Source of the DNA: Dromaius novaehollandiae
Taxonomy: Eukaryota > Chordata > Aves > Casuariiformes > Dromaiidae
Direction of reading: 5' to 3'
Assembly: GCF_036370855.1 (NCBI RefSeq)
Contig: NC_088102.1
Span: 69,015,601-69,079,600, forward strand
Length of the DNA stretch: 64,000 bases
Made by a program: the position numbers and the translations under genes
In this document: positions 11,901-48,539 of the stretch, one piece after another
Numbering within the stretch: the first letter of the stretch is position 1
Layout: each line of letters begins with the position of its first letter
The notes under the pieces: generated by a model
What the model was told of the DNA's origin: nothing
Database searches by the model: none
What the model saw: the letters and a program-made list of their open reading frames with translations, nothing else

Positions 11901-12472
11901 GGGCTGTTGACTTCGGGCACTTCCCTCTCTCACATCCTCGCCCTCTAGACGCACGCTACAGGTCTCCGAGGAGCTGCTGCCGGCCAGGAGGTCAGCAAGT
12001 ACATCGGGAGGTCACCAGGGTCCCATACGGGGACAAAGTGGGAAAGGAGAATTGCACGTGGCCGGTGAAGCCAGGCCAGCCCCAAAGGGATGGTATTTAG
12101 AGCAGAGAGGTTCGCATATGCGAAGGCGGGGGCGGGGGAGAATGACACTAAATCGAAATAAAGTTGAGCTTGCTTCCCTCTCCTTCCTTCCCCTCGTTTC
12201 ACTTCCTTGCCAAGTGACACCAAATGTGGTATCTCCTTGCGCAAGGCTCCACGCTCAGGAGCGACTCATCAGCTTTCAGCACTGCCATGTAAACCTGGAA
12301 CGGGCACCGAGCCTCCCAGGACAGAAAGATTGTACCCTCTCCTAAACACACCGCTCTCCTCTCGCTCCTTCAAAAAGAGGAGCCAAAGGGCTCCCAGGCA
12401 GCTCTGAAGTGGGGCCCCACATGCAGCAGGAAGAGCCGGGGGCAGCTACTCACAGGCTCGGGGCTGGGCCAT
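2996..12472 (-). CDS. LRR-ROC-COR (ROCO) GTPase protein, MFHAS1-like
   Basis: Eleven coding exons, phase-consistent, 856 residues: 12454-12472, 10477-11356, 9549-9840, 8108-8294, 6713-6903, 6122-6609, 5162-5319, 4449-4608, 3857-3927, 3351-3457, 2996-3013. The start ATG (12472) has a good context (GAGCCATGG). Residues about 8-205 are leucine-rich repeats (LxxLxLxxNxLxxxP type). Residues about 215-385 are a ROC small-GTPase domain with P-loop GASLAGKST, G3 DFAGQ and G4-like VGTHID. Residues about 440-650 resemble a COR domain (LLQDILRYLHRIGLIIWYEE). The last about 120 residues hold Cys pairs (CVKTPC, GC, TCGTCGH), possibly a zinc ribbon, and end YVTSYGTTTFGPSDV then NISSE. ROCO proteins of the MFHAS1 type modulate TLR signalling. 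True MFHAS1 has most of its coding sequence in one large exon, so this multi-exon gene is a paralogue or relative; I give no symbol. The exon 4449-4608 donor (GTGCGT) was chosen because it alone keeps phase. Confidence 0.88.
12197..12206 (-). promoter_or_regulatory. Second EICE, in intron 1 of the ROCO gene
   Basis: The identical decamer GGAAGTGAAA on the minus strand, about 250 bases downstream of the first coding exon. Seen directly; factor binding is inferred from the motif. Confidence 0.5.
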
Positions 12473-12484
12473 GGCTCTGCAGCG

Positions 12485-12514
12485 CAGCACCAAATCCTCC
12501 AGCACCAGATCCTC
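12485..12514. repeat. 15-bp direct repeat in the 5' leader of the ROCO gene
   Basis: Two adjacent near-identical 15-mers (AGCACCAAATCCTCC and AGCACCAGATCCTCC on the plus strand) just upstream of the start codon. Confidence 0.7.
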
Positions 12515-12534
12515 CAGTTCGCTCAGCCTCCTCC

Positions 12535-12544
12535 TTTCACTTCC
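12535..12544 (-). promoter_or_regulatory. Ets-IRF composite element (EICE) upstream of ROCO start codon
   Basis: Minus-strand GGAAGTGAAA is a perfect match to the PU.1/SPI-B plus IRF4/IRF8 consensus GGAANNGAAA. It lies 63 bases upstream of the ATG, in the promoter or 5' leader. A second copy in the same orientation lies in intron 1. Confidence 0.55.
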
Positions 12545-12599
12545 TCCTCTCGCTCCCCGCCTCCCGAGGCCTGCCTGGCAACCCCACCCTCTCCTTCTC

Positions 12600-12616
12600 C
12601 ATCCATCCATCCATCC
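12600..12616. repeat. (CCAT)n microsatellite
   Basis: About four tandem CCAT units just upstream of the ROCO promoter region. Confidence 0.85.
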
Positions 12617-12619
12617 CTC

Positions 12620-15600
12620 AGGGCAGCTCCCCAACCACCCAAGCACCTCTGGCCAGAAATCAAAATCTAACTCACTACATAAGCGCTGAGACAGACGGAT
12701 CCCAGCCTCTTATTTCCAGCTGCCCGCAACGTGGAGGGCTCAGGAACTGCTCCTCCTCACGCCCTCCGCTATTTGCACTTTCTTCTCCTACACTCGTTTA
12801 GCAGAAGAACAGTTGAAATGCAGAGTAATCTAATCATTTCTGAATCCCTGTTGTGGGCAAAGTAAGGCTCTCCTACCGACGTGCGAACCTCAAGGACTGT
12901 GAATCATTCCTCACGCAGAAATCAGCAGCTAACCGAGATCCTGGCGTGTGACATGCCATCCAAAGCGACGGAGCGCCAAGGGAAAGGGTCATTCCTTGAA
13001 ATGCAAGAACCTTGGCTCAACTTCCCGCCTGGTTAGCGAGGCTCTACACCCAGCAGTCCTAAATATACAAACCACGGCCAGCAGCGTGGCACGCGGCTCG
13101 TAGATGGGATGAACTGGGACAACCCAGCCAAGGGCAGTGCTGACCCCACCTTCACCACCCAGGGTTGGAGCCTACCCAGCTCTACGCCAGCTTTCCTACC
13201 CACACACGCAATAGCACCCGTGAGCCTAGCAAACGCTAAGCACTAAGGGCAGGACACTCCTTTTTCAGAGCTGCCTTCCAAAACCCAGAGAGCTTATTGC
13301 TACAAGGAAAACCTCCTCTTCTAGGGCCATCAGTGATGTCCAGGAGGCAGCGATGGAGGTCACCTATGAGATAAAGACAGTAGCAGAGCAGCTGTAGTGT
13401 CCGCTCTGTACAGAGCCATGCGTGCCTTTGCTAAAGGAGCTTCTGTTTGGTGTTACTGCTGTTCTTGTAGAGGAGGGGAAGGACACTAGCAGGAAGTCAC
13501 TCTACTCAAGTCCTGCATGGGCTGAATAAATAAAATTTTCATTAAACAGGTGGCAGCACCTGATCCAAGAGGGTCACCCAGAGGGGGAAGAAAAAACAAT
13601 GACAAAAAACATCAAACAAACAAACAAAAAGTAGAATATGCAGTACACTACAAAACCTGTTTCATGGACCATGCAGAAGGCAGCATTTTTAGATAACTTC
13701 CCATTACCTCACCTAAGGGCTGGCTTCCTATGTGATAGATTTAATCTTAACAACAGAGAGGAGGAAAGAATGAACCGGAACTCTTGCTCATGCAACTTCA
13801 GGGAAAGCACTTGCACAACGTGCATTTTTCTGCTTCCTCTCTCCTCCAGGCAATGTCAGATGCAAAAGTGACTGAGATTAAACAGTTCTTACAGTTCATG
13901 CCTTTCTGGTTCCTGTTAAAACAGGCTGTCATTCTTACTGCTAAGTCAAAGCTAATACCAAACAGTAATTTAAACTAGTGATTCACTCAGAGGAGCAAAA
14001 AAGACTGAAATGGTGTTCCTGGTTAACAGCGTAATTCCTTCCATTATCTGGTCAAGCTGTGTTTCCAAACTAGCTACTCTTTCTTATTTTGGGTGGCAGA
14101 TCGTTCCAGAATCATTCCCTCTGATAAAGCTGAAGGCTCCTCATTTTCAGCCTAAGCTTACTCACAACCAGATTACGCTTGCTTAATCTTGTGCCAGTAT
14201 TACCATAAAGGTCTCTGAACTTTATTTTGTCAAGAAATCTAATCAGGAGTGTTTATATTTTCAACCCCACACTCATCTGCTAGGTATATACTCTACAAGT
14301 TTAAGATTCAAAACTAAAACTCACTTTTCATTCAGATATTCCTTTGCAGTTTTATGGAGAATAACACGTCTAACAAGAGGCTTTGTTCTAAAATCTCCGA
14401 AGAAAGCCAAAAGTTATCAATCTGTTGTCTTTCCTCTCTGTATGAAAGGGAACCCCTGAGACAGGGAAGATCACCTCCAAAAAGCCCAGGGTTTGTCCCT
14501 CAGCACATCTCTAGGACAGTGAATCACAGGAGCAAGAGAGGCATTTTGCCAGTGCACCCAGCACTGGTGCACAGGCTTGTCTAAAGCCTCCAAACCAGCT
14601 ACCTGGAGCCACAGTCAAAGTTACCATAGGCAAGCAGGGAAGCTCATGCTATAAATCAGAGGTCACTGAAGAGTTAGGAATACCAGCAAGCGATCAGAGG
14701 TCTTGGTATTTGTGAGCTATTCCTAGGCTCACCAGGGAAAAAAAAAAGTTCAAAGGTAGATAATTTTTAAAAAGCAAATTAAGAGACCCCAATTGCTGGC
14801 TTTTTGCAGATGAGTGAACAAGACTATCCTCTTCGAGAATAGTTTCCAAATGCGCTCTAAGAGGTTAGGAAGCACTCGCTTAAGCAGCTTTTTTTACTGT
14901 CTGCTCCAAGGGGCCATGTGTATTTAGTTACCATTGAAGGGAAAGGCAGTTTCTGAGTTGTAACCTATTGTTTCTCTATTCAGTTTTCCTATTAAATGTT
15001 TTTGCTCTTCCTAAACATAGGAATATGGGGAATGATAGTTTTTGCCAGGTGCTGAATGTATTTGTCAGTCACTATTTTTTTAGATGTCCACTTAAAAAAA
15101 GATTGGTCGCTCTGCAGTGCATGTGAACAAGGAGTACTTTTAAAAAAAGCAAGATGAAGTCATTACAAGTGCCTGTCTCCTTCGCTGCTTCAGATGTAAA
15201 CCAGTCCTCCTACAGAGGAGGAGGAAAAATTGCTTATCCAACTCCAATCCTCTTCTAGAAACCCAGTACTCCTCCTGTAAGAGCCAAGCGTGCAAGGACA
15301 GGATAGCCAATGAAAGAGGCAGCTGTAAGACAAACAAATGACACCTGCCGTAGGACTAAAACCATTCAAAATAACTTTATAAATTCTGTCACATTTCTGC
15401 TTTGTACATCAGTTCACTTTATCCCTCAAGCTTGTACTGAAAATTCACGACGTTTGCTTTTTGTTTCTTTTCTCCTGAAAGGCAGACACAAACCAGCCAT
15501 CAGTGCATTATTTACAGAAGTGCAACATAATCTCCCACCCCAAAATTAAACTTTTCACTAACAAGATACTTCCAACAAAGTGTAAATAAACACCACAGCT

Positions 15601-16211
15601 TGAGCAGTGTTTCTGAAGTCAATTTATAAAGGTTAGCTCACTTTTGCAATCCCCAAATGACAGAGCAAGTAAAGCTTCGCTCACCATCGAGCGGGCTAAA
15701 AATACCACATTTCAAGTATCAAATCAGGAGTTTCTAAAGACAATCCATATTTGATAAATAAACACAAGGGGAACAGTATATAGTTCTTGATATACTGTAT
15801 ATGAAAAGTGGTGTCCAGTTTCAAACTTTTAGTGAGACAGGTGCACAGCCCAAAATTGTCATTAAAGTAACCCTGAAAACTGTAGCAATTTGGGAGTCCA
15901 AACATTAATCTCTTCTGAGTTTCCCCTGGAATTACTCTGCTGGTCTGAGGCATCTGATGATTATTTAGTTGTACATCTGTAGGTAATCCAAAAAAAACCA
16001 AAAAAAAGAAAAACCAAAAAACAAAAAAACCCCAAGTTCATTCCCATATGGAAACAATTCAAAAGTAGATTCAGCAAATAAATCCTATTAGCATCTTGCT
16101 TCTCTGCACTTTGTTTTCAATGAGATGCAACTGCAGATCTATCATTCGCTCCGGAATAATGTTCTCAGCCAGAGCAAGTTCAGTCCAAGTTATGCTGGCT
16201 CTGGCTCGTTC
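12620..16211 (-). other. ROCO upstream DNA and PHRF1 3' UTR / intergenic
   Basis: No coding exon recognised on either strand. The right part is the PHRF1 3' UTR beginning after the stop at 16212. The first canonical AATAAA on the minus strand is at 14226-14221, which would give a UTR of about 2 kb. Variant TATAAA hexamers near 15625 and 15375 could give shorter ends. Short (AAAC)-type simple repeats occur at about 13610-13630 and 16000-16030. The two genes are arranged head to tail on the same strand. Confidence 0.5.
14221..14226 (-). terminator. Candidate distal poly(A) signal of PHRF1
   Basis: TTTATT on the plus strand (AATAAA on minus). It is the first canonical hexamer downstream of the PHRF1 stop, about 2 kb away. 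Usage is inferred. Confidence 0.35.
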
Positions 16212-40338
<24,127 letters not shown>

Positions 40339-43287
40339 GGCAGGACATTGGGAACCAGCTCCCTGTAAGAAAGCAGACTTCAGTGAGACCACGTACAACC
40401 TAAATACGCACAGTGCTGTTGGCCCAGTGGAGAGCGACCGGTGCGCCTGAGGAGACACGAGCGGTAGAACGGACATCACTCCACTGCCAAGGCCCCCACC
40501 CAAGTCACTTCTTTATCTGTCAAAGACTAGGGGTCCAGACTGTCCAACTTATTCCCAGCTGGTAATTACAGTGGGCCTTTCTGATTCTTCCTCACTGGCA
40601 ATAGCCTTCTGGCTGAAAAACAGCATTAGCAACAGTACCATGGAAAACCGAAGCAGAACTTAACCAGGATTTAACCACAAGAGTATTGAGCAATCACCTT
40701 TAAGCACTGCTCTTTTTCTCCCCCTTGAAACACTCTTTCTGACTGCAAAGCTTAAGTTAGATTTATGGCGGACTCTGGCTTTGTGCTGCTGAAAAGCAGT
40801 TATTACCAGGAATAGGAGGAAGAAAATCATTGATCTGTTTTCCCAGTGCAAATCAGAGGTGACCCAGAGATGAGTGCACCTCTTGTTCAGTGAGGTTTCA
40901 GATCACTGCTGAGCTAGGTGAAACCAGCCACTTGCTAAACTCAATTTACGTGCAAGATTCAGCTTTACCTTGTGCTCCTGCGTATCAGAAAAATAGGTAA
41001 CCAAATCTCCATATCTAACAGGAATTCCTTGCTTGCCCCTGGAAGTCAGAACAGAAAACCTGCAGACACCAAAACCACCCTGCACAGTACCTATAGAGCG
41101 CGCAGCTGGAAGGCACCAGAAGTGACTATGCCTTTTGACAGAGGCCAAACTCTTGTATACTCTTCGCTTCAGAATCAGAGTTTACATGCTGTACACACCA
41201 GATGACAAAACACATTTCAAATCATCAAAATACTACCTTGCTCAGATCAAAAGAGAGAGGGAGGAAGATGAGGCTTTTTTTTTTTTTTTTAATATACACA
41301 CAGGCCTTTTCACACCTCTGTCACGAAATACAAAAGTCTCAGCTCTCACAACCATCACTCCACAGGAAGGAGGAGACTCGACGTGGTGCATATTAACGCA
41401 GTCAAATGAATCGCTGTGCATCGGCACAGGCTGGCAATAAAACCAACAGTCACCGAGACGTCTCATGATTGAAATGCATAACGACAATCAAACATAGACT
41501 TTAATACACAGTGTTACAAAGGAACAAGGACCACTGTAACCTTCTATAAGCAAGTCACAGGTTAATTTAATTGACACAGAGCCAAATGTCACGTCTTAAT
41601 AAGAAAAAGAAATGGGATTCTTCTACAAATGTGGCAGTAAATTTTCAGTCAGCTGCCTGTTCTCCCACTCTCCTTGCTCCACATCGCATATCTCCATATT
41701 AAAATAACTTCTGGAACAAAACATTATGTTTTATTCAAATGCTCTTGATGCATATCTTTACTTGCTCGCTCCCTTTCTGGGCCACATAGCACAGCTCTAC
41801 GCTTAAGAGCCTTAAAAACGCACTTAAAAATTCACTAAACCAGACTAAACTGTAAATGGACTCTAACGCTCAGGAAAAAAAAAGCTGAAAAGGAAAAAGA
41901 GAGGGGAAAAAAAAAAGCTTTAACACAGCCAGGTTCTTCGTGAAGGTTTCTCCCGACTTCATTGAGAATCTTGCCTAGACAGATGATTAAGCTTTTAGCT
42001 ATACTTGTGACTGTTAACAGGAGTGTTTAAGGACAATTTGTGTAGGCTGGAAACACTCAGATTCACCAAAACCCAGTCATTCTGTGATGTAACTGGAAGG
42101 ATAGGAAGAAACACTCATTTCCATTAGGAGTTTTTCAAGTTTCAGCAGCGCGTGTATGAATTATTCAAACTGAAACTAAATTATATAATACGCTCTCAAA
42201 TGCTAAACTAGTTACAGTAGCAGAAAATTAATTGCAGAGTTACACCTAAGAAAAGTCAGGGCAGAGATTGACCACATCAGTTTGACGGCACGACACTGGT
42301 AGGCATATTTCTGATGCACTTCACAAAAGCTTCTGCAGCACCAACTCGTATTTACATTGTGCTGAAAACCTTTGTTTATATCTGTTCTCCACTTTAAGGC
42401 TGCGAGAATATAGCGGTTTCCTGTTTGACTGTCACTGCCGCACTCACCACAGGTACGGAACCACAGATAAGGCTTCGTTTTGGCTAACATGAGGATCTTC
42501 GTCCCCCTGCTCCTGAATTCTCACTAAAGCGAAGAAGTAAGCGCTACAAGGAGAGTGAATAAAATCACTTTTATGAAATTTTAAAAAGATGAAGTTCTGC
42601 TCAACATACGCCTTTCGTAAAAGATCCCGAAGAAGTCAGATAACTACAACTCCAAATTGCATGCATTTATTCACTTCACTGCTGTGGAATAAAACAACTG
42701 CTTGCACCACAAAAGCCCATTTTCTTCTCTCTGCTACTTCACTAAAAGACATCCTTCAAGCACAGAGACATAAAAATCAGCACTTCTGACTTCACAATCT
42801 GATCTGACATACTTATGCTGCAAAGGCAAACTTGTACTTTGCTCATAGGCAAAAGTCAGAGTTAAAGAGAGTCCGGTATCACAGCAAGCAATCAAGTGCT
42901 CAAGTCCAGAAAAGTCTGCTTCACAAGGAGTTTGGAACAGACGGAGAGAAACCAACCATGATAAACTGAATTTAAGGTTTAAAGCTTCAAACAGTGCAAA
43001 TACAAATCTAATTCCATGAACAAGCTTTTCATAACTGGGCAGCTGCTCTTAAGAAATGAAGAGGGAAATCAAAGTTGACTATACACATTAAAAAAAAGAA
43101 CAAGTTACCATATTAAGAACAATAAGCAGCATGTCCGAGAGTTTTTCTTCTCATGGGAGACATTTCAAACAAACTACCACTATGACTCTGAAACACAGAC
43201 ATTTATGATGTACTTCAGAGAGTTCACCCACTTGTATAAAAAAAACCAGCACTTTCATTACAGCATTTATCACATCAAAATCCTCCT

Positions 43288-43308
43288 CCCCCCCCCCCCC
43301 CCCCCCCC
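43288..43308. repeat. 21-base poly(C) tract
   Basis: Twenty-one consecutive C, poly(G) in the PHRF1 sense RNA. The true length may be misestimated in an assembly. Confidence 0.85.
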
Positions 43309-46300
43309 GAGCTGGAACCAGCAGACACAAAATAGAGAAGAGGGGGGTTTTATTATTATCATGTAAAACAAAACAAAAGTCTGGCCACAGAGGAGACCGT
43401 ATTCATTCCTCTGAGACAAGCCTTAGCTAGGCACCTCCAACATAAAAGCCAGAACTGCTGAAAAGCCACCAGCTGCCCCTGAAGGCCACTCAACTGAAGC
43501 AGCTACAGCTGCTTCTGGTTTTTGGGGTGCCAAGCAGAGGTACACCACACCTGCCCTCACCACCGCAGCCAAACCCCCACTGCTCGCCAGGTCCCTCACG
43601 GGGAAAATCCCACCATGTGCGCTACTCCGCGTAAAGCTCTCATGTCCTCCGATGCCCTCTCTTCTACAACTCATGGCAAAAATTATATTTAAAAGGAATA
43701 ATTTAGGATGCGTCCCCAGCACGAGGCACATGAATACCAGAAGGAAGGTATTGGCTGAAGCTCTCTGGTCTTTGGATTCAGTCACCACTTTTGCTAAAGC
43801 CTGTTTAAACCCCTGGACAGGGGTATCACTTGCACATTCGCAGCCCGTACACTGCAAGAGATACACGAACTGGGGATCATTAGTAGCTCCAACTACTTTA
43901 TCGTTTTGTCCCTAGACACAAGGGCAGGCAGTCGCACCAGACAGAGCAGGAACATGAGAAGAGCGGGCACGCGGGACAGCAGGAAGCTGTTCGGCATTGT
44001 CTTTGCAGCTCCACCAACACGCTGCCTGCCGCCAGCCACCGAACGCCGTCAGAGCCGCCTTCTCTGCTGGCTGCCCGCGCCCGTTACGCCTCACTGTCCT
44101 CATTCCTTCCTTCCTGTGCAGCTTAAGACCTAAGTGAGTAATGCTCAGGTTATTTGCAACATCCTTTCATAAGGCCTTCCCCACCCTGTCTTTACCTCCC
44201 CAAAAGTAAAAGAATCAAATCCAGTATTTAAATCACAGCTTGCACACTTGGGACAGGGTGCTGCTAAAGGAGAGACACCATACTCCCTCCTAAAAATCCC
44301 CAATTTTCAATCTCTTTTACATAACAACCTCGCAACATTTTAGTAAAACATTAATATTAGAGTAATAAATGTGTGGCAGGCACCATGTCACTTGCTGCAC
44401 ATCAGTGCTTTTTCCCCAAACCCTCAGTTCCCTTAACACCCTCGAGGGTCTCCTCAGGGCCAAGGCTGGCTGGTGCCAAGCACTGGGCATCTACCACGGC
44501 AGGGGCTCCACCGCAGGAGAAACACCCTTTACTATTAAGACAGGCTATGTTTTTACTTTGAGTCATGTTTTCAATCATTTGCACTGTACAACCAAGTAAC
44601 AATTACATTCTCCAGCCTGTACTAGCAACCAGGCTTTTTTGTTTGTTTGTTTCCCGAACCCAGAAAATTAAACATTTCCTCCAGAAGAAGTGTTTAGCAA
44701 ACAAGCACTTCACTAAACGTTTGGGTTTTTGAATTGAGATCCTTATGCATTACTACAAATCAGTATTTTAATTTGCTATGAGCACGTTTTAGCTAGAAGC
44801 TGAGGAAAGGTTTCTAAGCAATCAAGCTCTGAAGAAGGCTTCCAGCAGAAGTCACACGGACCAAAAATCTGCAAAACGCCAACTGAGCCCCACCTCAATC
44901 TGACAAGAAGCTGAAGGGGCGGCCTACACCGGCGAGCGACTCTTCCAGCCGTGTGCTCCTTGCTTCTAGCACGGCCCGATTCCTCCACCGCCAACTTCCT
45001 ACGTTAGCCACTAGCTTTTGGAAGCAGAAGAGCCACTAAACCAGGCATTCGTTTTAATCTACTTGGGTAACATTCAGGATTAGGCACAGCAAAGAAAACA
45101 GAAGTCAGCTGGATTTTCCCGACATAAGGTTTTGAATACTAATCTAACTCCATTGGCAATTATGGAGCAGTCACGTTCCAAAGAGCACTTACAACTAAAT
45201 ATAAGTCTACTAAATACTCAACATGCGAGCTTTCAGCCCTCGCTGGCATATCCATTTGTTTTTTCAAATCAACCAAATTATACCGTTCCCTCTGGAAAAC
45301 CAACGCCACGTATCAGAAACCGTTCAGCTTTGGTTCCAATTTCAGATGCTACACTGAAAGAAGAAAGCATACATGAATTGTAAAAAATCATTACTGTACA
45401 TAGTTGAAAAAAATCTGGACATAATACAACTAATATCTGCCAACACCACATTCTGAATGTAAACTAAGAGAAACTACGCAGGCAGTGTATTCAGATTAAC
45501 CAATGGCAGTAGTACTTCTCCCATCCAGAGCTGCACAGTGCCAATCTAACAGGCACAGGGAGCTTTAAAAAAGCCCTCTAAATCTAAATTTAGATTCGAC
45601 TTTCCCCTGTTTAAGTTACAAAATGATTAACTCTTCAATGCCACTATCAGAACTGCCCATGCAGTTACTTAAATATTTTAAGCACCTAAGAAACCAATAG
45701 ATAAGGCACAGAAAATTAATCTCAGAGAGCAAGTGAGGAACCGCATATCTTCCTCCTATTCTGGCGCCACCCTAAACTCCAGGTGCCCAAACCGACCACC
45801 AAGGCTCCCCGGGGAGTTTACACTGCACAACACCCGCAGCAGTTCGCTCTTTGGGGACTTGGCGACACGAACGAAGCAGCGCACAGACTTTGCAAAGACC
45901 TTTTCAAAGCCTGCCACCTCAGCCGGAGGAGGCAGGGACAGCGCGGATGCCTGTGTTACAAGCAGCAGCCAAGCTCTGCGCAATCCCCTGTTCCCTGCCC
46001 CTACTTTGAACCCGCTGGGTCATTTCTCCAGTTTTCCTGTTGCTAATCCAACATCCTCCAGTGCTCTCCATCCTTTCCTTCCTAAACATCCTTCTTCTCT
46101 TGGTACCTGCCCCCCTCACTGGGGAGGTCCCTTTCGCATCAGGTTTTCACGTGACCCTCATCTTTAACTCACCCTTTTCCCATCTGTATTAAAAGAAAAA
46201 GTCTTTTGCACTTATTTTTGTGATTTTTTTTTGCACATGCATAACCGCAAGAAAAGGCATCAAAACCTACTGTGCTACACGACAGAAAATAAGAGGCTGA

Positions 46301-46827
46301 ACACCTCTGTGATGTGTCACCAGCACGCCCACACAGCAAACACCGCAAGAACTAATAACCGCAAACTAACCCTCCACCTCACCGACACCGAGCATCGGAC
46401 ACACCTCCGCGCTTGGGAGACACGCATCACTGAGCGCAGACACCCGGACAGAAAGGTCTTAAGAATGCGTTTTTCAGTCTACAAACACTTTTGCAATGAG
46501 CGATACTAAGTGATTCTGTGAATAAGTTAAGTTGCATAACAAAAGCCTGCACAAAAACCCCATTTGTACAGGGAAGCCGAGGTGTCCGCCGACTTCACCG
46601 TGAGGCAGTAAGTAGTCCATAACTTCTTAAAGCACACTCGTGAGCAGGCTACAAAAAGCAGAGGGGGGAGGAGAACCAAACAAACAAGCCAAAAAGCATT
46701 TCCGTGACCTACTAAGCCGTGTTTACAGCAGCTAAGTCAGCTTGCTGCTGCGCCTCCCCGAACCGCGCCGGGCCCGGCAGCGCCTGGCCTTGCGCCTCGC
46801 CTGCTCTCCCGCCGCCACCTACTTCGG

Positions 46828-46926
46828 GGAAATAAATAAATAAATATATTTTTAAGTTCTCTCTCTCTATATATATAGATACATATACGTATGCAACACA
46901 TATATAAATAAAAATAAATAAATACA
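46828..46926. repeat. AT-rich simple repeat block inside a CpG island
   Basis: (AAAT)n, a (CT)n/(TA)n tract and a second (AAAT)n in about 100 bases, flanked on both sides by GC-rich DNA. Confidence 0.85.
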
Positions 46927-46929
46927 GGC

Positions 46930-47500
46930 AGATACAGAGAGCGGATAGCCACGGCGCGGCGGGAAGCCCCCTCCGCCGGGCTCCGCACAAGCCCGGCCCC
47001 GCCGCAGGCCCCGACCCGGTAACGCGGCTGCGGGCGGGGACGGAGGGCACCGCCGCGGCCCCCCGCGCCGCCCCCGGGACACTCACGCGAGGAGAAGGCC
47101 GCAGCGCCACGGGCCCGCCGCTCACCCAGCCGGGCGCCGCCGCCCCCCCGGGATAACGGGCCGGCCGGCCGGAAGCCCCCTCACCTGGAAGTGACCCGCA
47201 GCGCTTCCGGGTCGCGCGCGCCCGCGCGCTCAGGCGGGGATAGGCCCGCGGGGCTGCACCACCGCGCGCGCGACAGGGGGGGAGGCAGGCGGCGGCGCGA
47301 ACCATCGGGCGGCGGGGGAGGCAGCGCCGCAGGGCGGAACCACTGGGAGGAGGGGGGGCGGCGGGCCGTACCACCGCGGGGCGGCGGGGGGGGCTGGGAG
47401 CCTCGGCGGTGCCCGGGCGCCACAGGCCTGTGGGCGGCAGCGGCTGCTGGAGGCCGCGGTGGCTTTCCTCGCTCACAGGGCTGGCGCTACCTGCTGAGCA
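46930..47500 (-). promoter_or_regulatory. PHRF1: PHRF1 promoter and non-coding exon 1 in a CpG island
   Basis: A CpG-dense block. On the minus strand a strong splice donor (ACTTCCAG/GTGAGG) ends an exon whose lower edge is 47185. Two CCGGAAG Ets cores flank it (near 47169-47175 plus, and 47204-47210 minus: CCCGGAAGCG). No TATA box is apparent. The transcription start is probably within 47.2-47.4 kb; its exact position is not visible. Confidence 0.65.
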
Positions 47501-47850
47501 ACGCAGAAAAGGGGGAAAAAACACACAAACACTTTTTTCAGGTCAAAGGAGGCGCGGAGACAGGCTCGTTCCTTCGCAGCTTACAGGCGCTCGCTTTCCT
47601 CCCCCAGTTTTCCTGCTGGGGAGCCCTGCCCCGATTGCTAATTTAACCCATCGCGCCCGCGCCGCTTATCGGCACGCATCCCGGATACATCCCGTGTCCC
47701 GGCCTCCGCAGGTGCTGCCCACGCCCCGGGGCACGGCCGCCTCCAGCCCCAGCCGCGGTTATCCCCACGAAAACCCTGCGCCAGGCCAGCGGAGCACGGC
47801 TCCCCCCTCCCCGAGACACCAAGGGAAAGCGGAGCCCCGCGCCAGAAAAA

Positions 47851-48104
47851 TACGTGCCCCCGGCTGAGGACACGGCTCCGTATTAAATACTTCTTTAAGG
47901 CAACTGGGATCGCGGCTGATTTTTTTTCCCCCCCTCCTAAGCGCGTAGCTGCTCTCAGCACAAATGTTCCCGCTCGGGCGGGTGACCGCACGCACGTAAA
48001 GCTCTTCCCCACCTCGTGCGTTAGTTCAACGGCTGCTTTCTGCTTGTCCCGAAGGCCGGGGGGGAAGGAGCCGGGCCTCGCTCCCGCTCGCACAGTTACG
48101 TGCG
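47851..48104. promoter_or_regulatory. Hypoxia-response-element cores, distal pair
   Basis: TACGTGCC at 47851-47858 and TACGTGCG at 48097-48104 match the HIF core RCGTG in its strong TACGTG form. They lie between the PHRF1 promoter and the miR-210 promoter. Confidence 0.4.
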
Positions 48105-48539
48105 CTCCAGCCAGCGCAGGGCAGAAACACGTCCCTTTTCCCCCAAAAAAGCACCGAGCGGAGTGACACCCGGGCCGGCGTCGCGGGCGAAGGCGCCGCC
48201 GTTGACGCATCCGCTGGCGCTCGGAGGGCGGGAAAGGGGCCGGGAAGGATGGGGAGAGCCTGGGGACACGGAGGCACCGGGATTTGGGGCAGGTTTTTGG
48301 AAGAAACGCGGTTCCCCAGGGTGAGGTGCGAAGAGGCGCGGTGCCCACAGGGGAGGATTTGGGCAGGATTTGACAGTGTTTTTTTTTTGGGGGGGGTAAA
48401 TCGGGAAAGGGGCCGTTTCCCCAGCAGCCCCACGGCTCTGGGGCAGCCTCCTTTCCCCCACGGGGCCGGTTCCTAACGCGGGGGTGGGGGGGGGGGCTGC
48501 CGCACCGCGAGCCGCGCGAGCGCAACTAAATTAAAACCT

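Larger units (their letters stand above)
40363..47184 (-). other. PHRF1: PHRF1 first intron
   Basis: About 6.8 kb between the non-coding first exon (donor CCAG/GTGAGG at 47185) and exon 2 (acceptor TTTCTTACAG before 40362). I find no convincing coding exon on either strand. It holds homopolymer tracts (poly(T) near 41275-41291, poly(C) at 43288-43308) and, at its 5' end, an AT-rich simple-repeat patch. The CpG island begins at about 46.7 kb. Confidence 0.7.
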
